The notes beneath the pieces are model-generated. The model was not told the origin of the DNA, ran no database searches, and worked only from the letters and a program-made list of their open reading frames with translations. Both the position numbers and the translations under genes were made by a program. Of a DNA stretch of 64,000 bases, positions 1 through 8,180 are shown piece after piece. Source of the DNA: Marinobacter sp. NP-4(2019) (lineage in GTDB: Bacteria; Pseudomonadota; Gammaproteobacteria; Pseudomonadales; Oleiphilaceae); contig NZ_CP034142.1 of assembly GCF_003994855.1 (NCBI RefSeq), positions 3,534,001-3,598,000 of the forward strand, written 5' to 3'. Numbering within the stretch: position 1 is the stretch's first letter; each line of letters starts with the position of its first letter.

Positions 1-87
1 GAAGATAGTCCCCGAAGGCTGTACCTCACCACCGCTTTGAACAGTTGGCGAAGGCTGGTCAAGTAAAGAAATCCGGAAAGTCCGGAA

Positions 88-178
88 GGTGGTGGGGGAA
101 GGTCTTTTTTAAAAACATCGCCTGTCTGAGCAAAGCGAGTTTAAGCGAAGTTTTTAAAAAAGACCTTCCCCCACCGCC
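88..178. repeat. Conserved-core palindrome, family A, copy 1
   Basis: Left arm 88-116 and right arm 150-178 are complementary over 29 bp, the inner 26 bp perfectly. The 33-nt loop carries the family A core CGCCTGTCTGAGC followed by AAGCGAG and AAGCG. Two more copies of the core lie near 13.7 and 13.9 kb, with different arms. A T run followed by an A run sits next to the core in all three. It lies in the leader about 67 bp before ahcY. The open frame reading through it is an artefact of the repeat. Confidence 0.9.
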
Positions 179-244
179 CAACCACCAAATTCAAAGGCCA
201 AGGGCCCATACCCCGAGGCTAAAAAGAGCTGACAGGAGAACACC

Positions 245-1639
245 ATGAGCACTCCGGCAGAACAACTGAACAGTTTCAACGACTACAAAGTCCGTGATAT
301 CTCCCTGGCCGACTGGGGCCGTAAAGAGATCAAGATTGCCGAAGGCGAAATGCCCGCGCTGATGAAGCTCCGCGAGAAGTATAAAGCCGAGCAGCCGCTG
401 AAAGGCGCCAACATCATGGGCTGCATTCACATGACCATCCAGACCGCCGTATTGATCGAAACGCTGGTCGAGCTGGGCGCCAACGTGCGCTGGTCATCGT
501 GCAACATCTTCTCCACCCAGGACCAGGCCGCGGCCGCCATCGCGGCGCAGGGTATTCCCGTGTTTGCGTGGAAAGGCGAGACCGACGAAGAATACGACTG
601 GTGCCTTGAGCGCACTGTTGGCGCCGAGGTGGACGGTTGGGAACCCAACATGATCCTGGACGACGGCGGCGACCTCACCGCCCTGCTCCATGAAAAGTAC
701 CCGGAAGTCCTGGCCAACTGCCACGGTGTTACCGAAGAAACGACTACTGGCGTTCACCGCCTGCAGGAAATGCTGCGCGAAGGCACTCTGAAAGTGCCGG
801 CCATCAACGTCAATGATGCCGTCACCAAGTCCAAGAACGACAACAAGTACGGTTGCCGTCACAGCCTCAATGACGCCATCAAGCGCGCCACCGACCACCT
901 GCTGGCCGGCAAGAAGGCACTGGTGATCGGCTACGGCGACGTGGGCAAGGGCTCTGCCGCTTCCCTGCGCCAGGAAGGCATGATCGTGAAAGTCACCGAG
1001 GCCGACCCGATCTGCGCCATGCAGGCCTGCATGGACGGTTTCGAGGTGGTGTCTCCGTACATTAACGGCGTCAACACCGGTACCGAGGCTGGCATTGACC
1101 GGGACCTGCTGGGCAACACCGACCTGCTGGTCACCACCACCGGCAATATGAACGTGTGTGATGCGCACATGCTCAAGGCTCTGAAGAGCGGCGCCGTGGT
1201 GTGCAACATCGGCCACTTCGACAACGAAATCGACACTGCCTACATGCGCAAGAACTGGGAGTGGGACGAGGTCAAACCGCAGGTACACGTGGTATACCGC
1301 GACAAGACCGTCAATGACCACCTGATCCTGTTGTCCGAAGGCCGCCTGGTAAACCTGGGCAACGCCACCGGTCACCCGTCACGGATCATGGATGGCTCTT
1401 TCGCCAACCAGGTGCTGGCGCAGATGTACCTGTTCGAGCGCAAGTTCGCCGACCTGCCGGAAGACGCCCGCGCCAAGGGTGTGTACGTTCAGGTACTGCC
1501 CAAGCAGCTGGACGAAGAAGTCGCCCGCGCCATGGTGGAAGGTTTTGGTGGCGTGATCACCAAAATGACCCCGGAACAGGCCAAATACATCGGTGTACCG
1601 GTCGAGGGCCCGTACAAGCCGGAAAGCTACAAGTACTGA
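245..1639 (+). CDS. ahcY: S-adenosylhomocysteinase
   Basis: This cytosolic enzyme reversibly hydrolyses S-adenosylhomocysteine, the by-product of SAM-dependent methylation, to adenosine and homocysteine. The 464-residue protein has the normal family length. It shows the substrate-domain motif around HMTIQTAVLIETL, the NAD-binding loop GYGDVGKGSA near residue 229, and the family C-terminus ending in GPYKPESYKY, where the final Lys-Tyr contributes to the NAD site of the neighbouring subunit. The ATG follows a GACAGGAGAA ribosome site. metF follows 12 bp later, so homocysteine production and the supply of methyl groups for its remethylation are probably co-transcribed. I looked for the SAH riboswitch common before ahcY in pseudomonads and could not recognise one. 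Confidence 0.97.
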   Translation: MSTPAEQLNSFNDYKVRDISLADWGRKEIKIAEGEMPALMKLREKYKAEQPLKGANIMGCIHMTIQTAVLIETLVELGANVRWSSCNIFSTQDQAAAAIAAQGIPVFAWKGETDEEYDWCLERTVGAEVDGWEPNMILDDGGDLTALLHEKYPEVLANCHGVTEETTTGVHRLQEMLREGTLKVPAINVNDAVTKSKNDNKYGCRHSLNDAIKRATDHLLAGKKALVIGYGDVGKGSAASLRQEGMIVKVTEADPICAMQACMDGFEVVSPYINGVNTGTEAGIDRDLLGNTDLLVTTTGNMNVCDAHMLKALKSGAVVCNIGHFDNEIDTAYMRKNWEWDEVKPQVHVVYRDKTVNDHLILLSEGRLVNLGNATGHPSRIMDGSFANQVLAQMYLFERKFADLPEDARAKGVYVQVLPKQLDEEVARAMVEGFGGVITKMTPEQAKYIGVPVEGPYKPESYKY

Positions 1640-1651
1640 TCGGATATCAAG

Positions 1652-2521
1652 ATGGAATCCCAGAAACAGTTCAAACGCCGTTTCAGCTTTGAATTTTTCC
1701 CGCCCAAGACCGACCAGGGCAAGGAAAAGCTGCAGAACGTGCGAAACCAGCTCGCCGAGGAGAACCCGGATTTCTTCTCGGTCACCTTTGGAGCCGGCGG
1801 TTCCACAAGGGACCGCACCATTGAAACCGTACTGAACCTGCACAAGCAGGGCATTTCCACGGCTCCGCACCTGTCCTGCGTGGGTGGCACCCGCAAGGAT
1901 ATTGCCGAGTTACTGGATTTGTACAAAGAGAACGGGATCAACCGGATTGTCGCCCTCCGGGGTGACATGCCTTCCGGCATGGGCGCCGCGGGTGAGCTTC
2001 GTTACGCCAACGAGCTGGTGGAGTTTATCCGTGAGCACAGTGGCGACCACTTCAACCTGGAAGTGGCGGCCTACCCGGAGTTTCATCCCCAGGCCCGCAG
2101 TGCCGAGGAAGACCTGAAGAACTTTGCCCGCAAGGTGGAAGCCGGCGCCAACAGCGCCATCACCCAGTACTTTTTCAATGCGGACAGCTACTTCTACTTC
2201 ATTGACCGCCTGGAGAAGATGGGCATTACCATACCGGTGGTGCCGGGCATCATGCCCATCGTCAATTTCTCCAACCTGGTGCGCTTCTCCGACATGTGTG
2301 GCGCGGAAATTCCCCGCTGGATCCGAAAACAGCTCGAAGCCTACGGTGACGACAGCGATTCGATCCGCAAGTTCGGCGAGGAAGTGGTGACCAAGATGTG
2401 TGAAAAGCTGCTCCGGGCCGGTGCGCCCGGGTTGCATTTCTATACCCTGAACCAGGCTCAGCCCAGCATCCGTATCTGGGAGAACCTGGGGATTGGTGAG
2501 CGGGAGAAAATTGCTTTCTGA
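1652..2521 (+). CDS. metF: 5,10-methylenetetrahydrofolate reductase
   Basis: MetF reduces 5,10-methylene-THF to 5-methyl-THF with an FAD cofactor, feeding methionine synthase. The 289-residue single-domain TIM barrel matches the bacterial length. The N-terminal FSFEFFPPKT holds the catalytic Glu region, followed by FSVTFGAGGS and ALRGD; the C-terminal half has GLHFYTLNQ, typical of the family. It is the second gene of an ahcY-metF pair. A paired CCCTCTCCC-type inverted repeat begins about 10 bp after the stop and probably ends or stabilises the transcript. Confidence 0.97.
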   Translation: MESQKQFKRRFSFEFFPPKTDQGKEKLQNVRNQLAEENPDFFSVTFGAGGSTRDRTIETVLNLHKQGISTAPHLSCVGGTRKDIAELLDLYKENGINRIVALRGDMPSGMGAAGELRYANELVEFIREHSGDHFNLEVAAYPEFHPQARSAEEDLKNFARKVEAGANSAITQYFFNADSYFYFIDRLEKMGITIPVVPGIMPIVNFSNLVRFSDMCGAEIPRWIRKQLEAYGDDSDSIRKFGEEVVTKMCEKLLRAGAPGLHFYTLNQAQPSIRIWENLGIGEREKIAF

Positions 2522-2530
2522 TTTCCTTTG

Positions 2531-2712
2531 CCCCCTCTCCCCAACCCCTCTCCCGCGGGGGGAGAGGGGCTTACACACATAACTCCACCGCCAAGCCCTC
2601 TACAGAGCCAGCAAACACCTCCCTCTCTTGCCAGGGGAGGCTTACCCCCCCCCAAGCGCCGGCAACGTCCCCCTCTCCCCTCGCGGGAGAGGGCCGGGGA
2701 GAGGGGGAGCAA
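2531..2712. repeat. Paired CCCTCTCCC inverted-repeat module
   Basis: Two GC-rich hairpins, for example 2545-2554 with 2560-2569 (CCCCTCTCCC / GGGAGAGGGG), face each other across about 90 bp. The outer C-rich left end can also pair with the outer G-rich right end. A run of nine C lies near 2645. A second module of the same design sits at 45.1-45.25 kb. Repeats of this sequence type are scattered between genes in many proteobacteria. It follows metF immediately, consistent with a 3' end role. Confidence 0.8.
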
Positions 2713-2791
2713 CCTCTAACCACCTGATTTCCTGCATTTCTCCCGTTCATGGTCTAAAGTGTATTTGATGCAGTTCCACTAACGCTCCCCG

Positions 2792-2818
2792 AAAGGCACT
2801 GTCACCAACCGTGCCTTT
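2792..2818 (+). terminator. Hairpin before the ABC transporter operon
   Basis: AAAGGCAC (2792-2799) pairs perfectly with GTGCCTTT (2811-2818) around an 11-nt loop and is followed by a short TTTT. It could be a weak terminator or attenuator in the leader of the transporter operon, whose first gene starts 52 bp downstream. The T tract is short, so function is uncertain. Confidence 0.4.
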
Positions 2819-2869
2819 TGGCTTGCCTTACCGGGCAATCGGAGCTCCATAAGAAGACAAGGAGAAAGC

Positions 2870-3628
2870 ATGAGCACGAAATGGCTGAAAACCCTCGGCG
2901 CCACACTGGCGATGACCGTGGCCGCGGGGACCGTGAGCGCTGAAACGCTGAAAGTCGTAACCGATCCCAGCTTTGTACCCTTCGAGATGATGGATCAGGA
3001 AACCGGTGAAATGATCGGTTTCGATATGGAAATCATCCGTGAGGTGGCTGACCGTGCCGGGTTCGAGATTGATCTGAATACCATGGATTTCAATGGCATC
3101 ATTCCTGCCCTTCAAACCGGCAACGTGGACATTGCCATTGCAGGCATAACGATTACTGAAGAGCGCCAGCAGATCGTTGACTTCTCCGATCCGTACTACG
3201 ATTCCGGTTTACGTATTCTGGTGCGCGAAGACAACGATTCAGTGAAAACCATGGAAGACCTGAACGGCCAGAAAATCGGCACCAAGATCGGTAGCACCAG
3301 TTATGACTACCTGACCAGGACACTGGATCAAAACGATGGAGTGACCCCTTACCCGGGCAGCTCCGACATGTACATGGCACTGATGTCCCGTGCGGTGGAC
3401 GCGGTTTTCTATGATGCGCCCAACGTCGGTTATTTCGCCAGCACCAAGGGCCAAGGCAAAGTCAAAACCGTTGGTCCGCTGTACGAAGGCCAGCAGTATG
3501 GCATCGCCCTGAAGAAGGGCAGCGAATGGCTTGACGAGGTCAACGAAGCACTGGCTTCTATCAAAGAGGACGGTACCTACAAGGAAATCTACGAGAAGTG
3601 GTTCGGCCCGATGCCGGAAGACATGTAA
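2870..3628 (+). CDS. Polar amino acid ABC transporter, substrate-binding protein
   Basis: This is a periplasmic solute-binding protein of the SBP_bac_3 family (GlnH/HisJ/FliY type). Residues 1-24 form a signal peptide ending in VSA, and the mature protein starts with ETLKVVTDPSFVPFE. The two-lobed fold is indicated by GFDMEIIREVADRAG, AGITITEERQQIVDFSDPYY (the family signature) and the C-terminal YKEIYEKWFG. At 252 residues it has the usual length. It heads an operon with a permease and an ATPase. Glutamine, glutamate or a related polar amino acid is the likely ligand, but sequence alone does not decide which. The start follows AAGGAGAAAGC. Confidence 0.93.
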   Translation: MSTKWLKTLGATLAMTVAAGTVSAETLKVVTDPSFVPFEMMDQETGEMIGFDMEIIREVADRAGFEIDLNTMDFNGIIPALQTGNVDIAIAGITITEERQQIVDFSDPYYDSGLRILVREDNDSVKTMEDLNGQKIGTKIGSTSYDYLTRTLDQNDGVTPYPGSSDMYMALMSRAVDAVFYDAPNVGYFASTKGQGKVKTVGPLYEGQQYGIALKKGSEWLDEVNEALASIKEDGTYKEIYEKWFGPMPEDM

Positions 3629-3643
3629 CCCTCTGGGACCATA

Positions 3644-3666
3644 GCCGGGGCGCCTGGCGCTCCGGC
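3644..3666 (+). promoter_or_regulatory. Intercistronic hairpin after the binding-protein gene
   Basis: GCCGGGGCGCC is followed after one base by GGCGCTCCGGC, a GC-rich stem with one G-U pair in the 70-bp gap between binding protein and permease. Stable hairpins here often protect the upstream message so that the binding protein is made in excess. There is no T tract, so it is unlikely to be a full terminator. Confidence 0.5.
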
Positions 3667-3698
3667 AGGTAACTCCCCATCCAACGGAGACAACCACT

Positions 3699-4370
3699 GT
3701 GGAATTCCAGTTTCAGTTTGACTGGCAAGCGGCCATCAACTCCATCCCCTACCTGCTAAAAGGGGTTCCCTACACTCTGCTGATATCGTTTGGCGGTCTG
3801 GCCATCGGCTTTGTGCTGGGCATTATTTTCGGCCTGCTGAGCATTAACAAAAATTGGTTCCTGCGCTGGCCGGCAACCGCCTACATCGAAATATTCCGCG
3901 GCACCCCCATCCTGGTACAGGTGCTGTTTATCTTCTACGGTCTGCCTGACCTTATTGGCAGACCGATTAATCCACTGACCGCCGGCATCGCCGCCATTGC
4001 GCTTAACTCTGGCGCTTATATTTCGGAAGTTGTCAGGGGCGGCGTTCAGTCAATCGACAAGGGCCAGACCGAGGCAGGCCTGTCATTGGGTCTTTCCCGA
4101 ACCCAGACATTCTGGTCCATCATCTGGCCCCAGGCTTTCCGCCGCATGATCCCGCCGCTTGGCAACCAGGGGATTGTCAGTATCAAGGATACCTCCCTAT
4201 TCTCAGTCATCGGTGTCGGTGAACTGGTCCGCCAGGGACAGGTTTATATTGCCAACACCTTTACAGCCTTTGAGGTCTACTTTGTGGTGGCCTGCCTCTA
4301 TCTGGTGATCACCCTCTCCCTCTCACTACTGCTACGACTCCTCGAGCGTCGCGGGCTGGCTTCTGTCTGA
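3699..4370 (+). CDS. Polar amino acid ABC transporter, permease
   Basis: This inner-membrane permease of the HisM/GlnP (HEQRo) family has 223 residues and about five membrane helices. The EAA loop that contacts the ATPase is visible in EAGLSLGLSRTQTFWSIIWP, and GTPILVQVLFIFYGLP is the conserved segment after helix 2. Translation probably starts at GTG, eight bases after a GGAGACAA ribosome site; no ATG fits. It is the only permease gene in the operon, so the channel is presumably a homodimer. It lies between the binding protein and the ATPase. Confidence 0.92.
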   Translation: MEFQFQFDWQAAINSIPYLLKGVPYTLLISFGGLAIGFVLGIIFGLLSINKNWFLRWPATAYIEIFRGTPILVQVLFIFYGLPDLIGRPINPLTAGIAAIALNSGAYISEVVRGGVQSIDKGQTEAGLSLGLSRTQTFWSIIWPQAFRRMIPPLGNQGIVSIKDTSLFSVIGVGELVRQGQVYIANTFTAFEVYFVVACLYLVITLSLSLLLRLLERRGLASV

Positions 4371-4383
4371 AGGAAAGGTACCC

Positions 4384-5130
4384 ATGACACAAATTGTGCA
4401 AATGAAGGACATGAACAAGTACTTTGGCAAACTTCATGTCCTGAAAAACATCAATCTGACTGTGGAAGCCGGCGAGGTTGTCGTCATTATCGGAGCCAGC
4501 GGCTCCGGCAAGTCCACGTTGATTCGCTGCGTGAATGGCCTGGAGGAGTACGAGTCCGGAAAGCTCGTAGTCGATGGCAATGAGCTGGCGCCGAAAGGTG
4601 GCAATCAGAAATCCCTGTCGGAAATCCGTAAGGAAGTCGGCATGGTGTTCCAACAGTTCAACCTGTTTCCTCACCTGACAGTGAGGAGAAACATCATGCT
4701 GGCGCCGATGAAGGTGAAAAGCGCCTCCCAGGTAATCGCCAATGCGACGGCCGAGCGCCTGCTTAACCGCGTGGGTATCGGCAATCAGGCGGATAAGTAC
4801 CCCAGCCAGCTGTCCGGTGGCCAGCAACAGCGGGTTGCCATCGCCCGGGCGCTGGCCATGGAGCCACGACTGATGTTGTTCGATGAGCCTACGTCAGCAC
4901 TCGACCCCGAAATGATCGGCGAGGTGCTGGACGTGATGCGCGAGCTGGCCAAAGAAGGCATGACCATGATGGTGGTGACCCATGAAATGGGCTTCGCCCG
5001 GGAAGTGGCGGATCGGGTCATTTACATTCACGAAGGCCAGATTGTCGAGGAAGGCAAACCCGTCGATGTCTTCGACAACCCGCAGAACGAGCGAACCCAG
5101 GCGTTCCTGTCCCGGGTGTTGGCGCACTAG
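4384..5130 (+). CDS. Polar amino acid ABC transporter, ATP-binding protein
   Basis: This is the ATPase of the preceding permease, in the GlnQ/HisP family. It shows Walker A GASGSGKST near residues 37-45, the Q loop VFQQFNLFPHLTV, signature LSGGQQQR, Walker B LMLFDEPTSALDP and the switch His in VVTHEMGFA. The 248-residue length is typical. It lies 13 bp after the permease with a GAAGGAAAGG ribosome site and is the last gene of the operon. The convergent DUF2505 gene begins only 8 bp beyond its stop. Confidence 0.95.
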   Translation: MTQIVQMKDMNKYFGKLHVLKNINLTVEAGEVVVIIGASGSGKSTLIRCVNGLEEYESGKLVVDGNELAPKGGNQKSLSEIRKEVGMVFQQFNLFPHLTVRRNIMLAPMKVKSASQVIANATAERLLNRVGIGNQADKYPSQLSGGQQQRVAIARALAMEPRLMLFDEPTSALDPEMIGEVLDVMRELAKEGMTMMVVTHEMGFAREVADRVIYIHEGQIVEEGKPVDVFDNPQNERTQAFLSRVLAH

Positions 5131-5138
5131 GACCGGGG

Positions 5139-5627
5139 TTACAGCAACTGGCGGAGAACTTCGTATTCCTGCTCAATTTTGACGCGGGAGTCTTCCGCCA
5201 GGAAGCTGGCCACTTTTTTCCCCAGCAGGGGCACATCGCACCGCACATTCAGGCTGACGTGGTTGGTGCAACTCTCGGACGATCCTCTCAGCTTCATGAT
5301 GCCGTGAATCTTCGCGGGCACATTCTCAATGCGCACCCGGAATTCACAGTGCCACTCGGAATCGTCCTTGCGGAACCAGTGTTCCTCCTGGCGCACCTGG
5401 TTCCACTCGCGGTGAAAGCTGGCCAGGATGCCCGGCACTTCTGCGGACGTCATCATTTCGCGCTCTATCACAAGTTTTGCCGACAAATCGTCGCGTTTCA
5501 GCTCCACAACACGCACATTCCGGGAACCCAGCTTGCGGTTTTTCTCGATGATGCGGCTCTCGTCGAAAAAGGCGCCCAGCACATGCTCAAGGCCTGCCTC
5601 GTAAGGGTGTTTCAGCTCCAGTTCCAT
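5139..5627 (-). CDS. DUF2505 family protein
   Basis: This is a 162-residue soluble protein with no signal peptide. It matches my memory of the DUF2505 family (SRPBCC/START-like fold): an N-terminal strand ELKHPYEAGLEHVLGAFFDE, a middle rich in alternating hydrophobic residues, and C-terminal KKVASFLAEDSRVKIEQEYEVLRQLL forming the long final helix. SRPBCC proteins bind hydrophobic ligands in an internal cavity, but the function of this family is not known. It is transcribed alone, converging on the transporter operon, with its promoter in the gap shared with bioA. Confidence 0.7.
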   Translation of the reverse strand: MELELKHPYEAGLEHVLGAFFDESRIIEKNRKLGSRNVRVVELKRDDLSAKLVIEREMMTSAEVPGILASFHREWNQVRQEEHWFRKDDSEWHCEFRVRIENVPAKIHGIMKLRGSSESCTNHVSLNVRCDVPLLGKKVASFLAEDSRVKIEQEYEVLRQLL

Positions 5628-5739
5628 AACGGCCTCCGTAAATTATAAGGAGATTGTTACGGGGGAGGTGCCTGCAAACATTGGCCGTCAGGTCATGTCC
5701 TGATGGCTGCGTAGCCAGAGTGATTCCGTTCACACCCTA

Positions 5740-5756
5740 GCCGACTTCACTTCGGC
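5740..5756. other. Small hairpin in the DUF2505-bioA gap
   Basis: GCCGA and TCGGC pair around a 7-nt loop, and another small inverted repeat (TCAGG / CCTGA) lies about 50 bp to the left. Both sit in the divergent promoter region between the DUF2505 gene and bioA. I see no BirA operator-like sequence. The role is unknown. Confidence 0.3.
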
Positions 5757-5826
5757 CAAGTATCATGGTGAACCTTTTGATTTATCAACTACCCAACCCC
5801 TTACCGGGCCGAGAGGAGACTTACAG

Positions 5827-7176
5827 ATGCGCAACGCCGATCTCGTCGCACGGGACCTCAAATCCGTCTGGCATCCCTGTACCCAGATGAAAGACCATGA
5901 AACCCTGCCGCTGATTCCCGTGAAACGGGGTGAAGGGGTCTGGCTGGAAGATTTCGAGAACAACCGCTACATCGATGCCGTCAGCTCCTGGTGGGTCAAC
6001 CTGTTCGGCCACGCCAACCCGCGCATCAACGCGGCCATCCAGGAACAGATCGGCAAGCTCGAGCATGTGATCCTGGCCGGATTCAGCCATGAACCGGTGG
6101 TCAACCTGTCAGAGCGCCTGATTGAGGTTACCCCTCCGGGCCTCAATAAATGTTTTTATGCCGATAACGGTTCATCCGCCATCGAAGCCGCGCTGAAGAT
6201 GAGCTACCACTACTGGAAGAACCAGGGCAAACCCGGCAAGAAGAACTTCGTCAACCTCGGCAACAGCTACCACGGTGAAACCCTGGGCGCGCTGGCGCTT
6301 GGTGATGTCGCACTGTACAAGGACACCTACCAGCCGCTGCTGATGGAAGTGCTTACAGCGCCATCACCGGATGCCTGGAACAAGGAAGCCGGTGAAACCG
6401 ACGAGGAATACGCCCTGCGCCAGTTCGAGGCCATGGAAAAGCTGCTGGCCGAGAAACACGAGGAAATCTGTGCCGTTGTGGTGGAGCCGCTTATTCAGTG
6501 CGCCGGGGGCATGCGCATGCACCATCCGGTGTATCACACCAAATTGCGGGAAGCCTGCAATCGTTACGGCGTGCATCTGATCGCTGACGAAATTGCCGTT
6601 GGTTTTGGCCGCACCGGCACTATGTTTGCCTGCGAGCAGTCAGGCATTACCCCGGATTTCATGTGCCTGTCGAAAGGACTGACCGCCGGTTACCTGCCAT
6701 TGTCCGTCGTGTTGACCACCGATGACGTTTACCAGGCGTTCTACGACGATTACGAGACCCTGCGGGCGTTTCTCCATTCCCACAGCTACACCGGCAACCC
6801 CATTGGGTGTGCCGTCGCCCTGGCCACCCTGGACATCTTCCGGGATGACAACGTCATCGAGAACAACAAACGCCTGTCCGCCTGCATGGCCGACTCGGTG
6901 GCCCACCTGGCGGATCATCCGAACGTTGGCGGTATCCGCCAGCACGGCATGACCCTGGCCGTGGAAATGGTCAAGAACAAAGCCGACAAAACCCCGTTCC
7001 CCTGGCAGGAACGGCGTGGCATCAAGGTCTATCAGCACGCCCTGACCCGTCAGGCCCTGCTTCGCCCACTGGGCAACGTCGTGTATTTCATGCCGCCGTA
7101 CATCATCACCGAGGAGCAGATTCGTCACCTTGGCCAAGTGGCGACCGAAGGCATTGAGATTGCCGTCAGGGACTGA
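5827..7176 (+). CDS. bioA: Adenosylmethionine-8-amino-7-oxononanoate aminotransferase
   Basis: BioA moves an amino group from SAM to 7-keto-8-aminopelargonate to make 7,8-diaminopelargonate in biotin synthesis. The 449-residue class III aminotransferase opens with the BioA-typical VWHPCTQMKDHE and has YIDAVSSWWVN, the PLP phosphate-binding NGSSAIEAALKMS, and the Schiff-base Lys in CLSKGLTAGYLPL near residue 283. The start follows GAGAGGAGAC. It is not with other bio genes here. rsmE begins 3 bp after its stop, so the two are co-transcribed. Confidence 0.96.
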   Translation: MRNADLVARDLKSVWHPCTQMKDHETLPLIPVKRGEGVWLEDFENNRYIDAVSSWWVNLFGHANPRINAAIQEQIGKLEHVILAGFSHEPVVNLSERLIEVTPPGLNKCFYADNGSSAIEAALKMSYHYWKNQGKPGKKNFVNLGNSYHGETLGALALGDVALYKDTYQPLLMEVLTAPSPDAWNKEAGETDEEYALRQFEAMEKLLAEKHEEICAVVVEPLIQCAGGMRMHHPVYHTKLREACNRYGVHLIADEIAVGFGRTGTMFACEQSGITPDFMCLSKGLTAGYLPLSVVLTTDDVYQAFYDDYETLRAFLHSHSYTGNPIGCAVALATLDIFRDDNVIENNKRLSACMADSVAHLADHPNVGGIRQHGMTLAVEMVKNKADKTPFPWQERRGIKVYQHALTRQALLRPLGNVVYFMPPYIITEEQIRHLGQVATEGIEIAVRD

Positions 7177-7178
7177 GC

Positions 7179-7913
7179 ATGCGCGTTCCGAGAATCTACA
7201 CCCGCTCTCCGCTGACTGAGGGCGGCACAACCGCGCTGGACGAAAACGCAGCCCAGCACGTCGGCCGGGTATTGCGCATGCAGCCCGGCCAGGAGCTGCG
7301 GCTTTTCAACGGTGATGGCCACGACTACCCCGCCACTATCACCAGCGCCACCAAAAAACAGGTCGACGTCCAGGTGGGTGCTCCGGTCGCGAACGACACC
7401 GAATCTCCCCTGGACATCGTCCTTGGCCAGACCCTCTCCAAAGGCGACCGCATGGACTACGCTGTGCAGAAAGCCGTGGAAATGGGGGTGACCCGTATTG
7501 TCCCGCTCACCACCGAACGCTGCGATGTAAAGCTCAAAGGTGACCGAGAGGACAAGCGCCTGCGCCACTGGCAATCCGTCGCCATCAGCGCCGCCGAACA
7601 ATGCGGCCGCGCCCACGTGCCCGAGATCCTCCCGGTCATGACCCTGGCGCAATGGTTCGAACACACCGGGGACTGCGACCTGAGACTGGTACTGCACCAC
7701 CGCACGGAACAGTCCCTCGACTCCATGAACACACCGACCCGCGTCGCCCTGATGATCGGCCCGGAAGGCGGCCTCAGCCCCGAGGAAATCGCCGCAGCTG
7801 AAAACAGTGGTTTCCTCCCGGTAGCTCTCGGACCAAGAGTACTCCGGACAGAAACCGCCCCGATCGCCGCTATGGCGTTGTGCCAATGGCTCTGGGGTGA
7901 TATCGGCAATTGA
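7179..7913 (+). CDS. rsmE: 16S rRNA m3U1498 methyltransferase
   Basis: RsmE is a SPOUT-fold methyltransferase that modifies U1498 in the decoding region of 16S rRNA using SAM. The 244-residue protein has an N-terminal PUA-like RNA-binding part (HVGRVLRMQPG) and a C-terminal trefoil knot with the SAM-binding signature MIGPEGGLSPEE and LGPRVLRTETAPIAAM. Length and motifs are canonical. It is translationally close to bioA. The downstream gap holds a family B palindrome about 115 bp after the stop. Confidence 0.96.
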   Translation: MRVPRIYTRSPLTEGGTTALDENAAQHVGRVLRMQPGQELRLFNGDGHDYPATITSATKKQVDVQVGAPVANDTESPLDIVLGQTLSKGDRMDYAVQKAVEMGVTRIVPLTTERCDVKLKGDREDKRLRHWQSVAISAAEQCGRAHVPEILPVMTLAQWFEHTGDCDLRLVLHHRTEQSLDSMNTPTRVALMIGPEGGLSPEEIAAAENSGFLPVALGPRVLRTETAPIAAMALCQWLWGDIGN

Positions 7914-8028
7914 CGAAACCGACTGTGCCGCCGCTTTTGTGTGGCGTATCAGTCATTGACAGGACACAGGCTGGCAAACATTATCGCTGTCGAGCAGAAG
8001 AACTGTTGAGGACAACTCCGTGATTTGA

Positions 8029-8140
8029 GCTGCGTTACGGGGAGGATTCTCCAAAACTGTGCGGAGCCATGGATGGCGGAGCCCAAGCGCTACATGGACG
8101 TACTTGAGCGTGTTTTGGAGAATCCTCCCCGTAACGTAGC
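8029..8140. repeat. Conserved-core palindrome, family B, copy 1
   Basis: Arms 8029-8057 and 8112-8140 (29 bp, one mismatch) enclose a 54-nt core beginning TGTGCGGAGCCATGGATGGC and ending CTTGAGCGT. Conserved CCAAAAC and GTTTTGG border the core. The outer arm (GCTGCGTTACGGGGAGGATT) is specific to this locus. Inside the core a hairpin reads CGCTACATGGACGTACTTG, where the other two copies have CCC and GGG in the stem. It sits between rsmE and the DUF445 gene. Confidence 0.92.
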
Positions 8141-8180
8141 GGGAACCAAAACACCAACAACGAACAAACGCGAGTACCGG

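Noticed and set aside
1..87. Possible SAH riboswitch before ahcY
   Set aside because: Expected in this position in pseudomonads, but I could not find the conserved core elements in the visible leader, which is filled by a palindrome. It could lie partly outside the window.
45..248. Small open frame before ahcY (67 codons)
   Set aside because: It reads through a family A palindrome; the sequence (ACLSKASLSEVFKK) is the translated repeat core.
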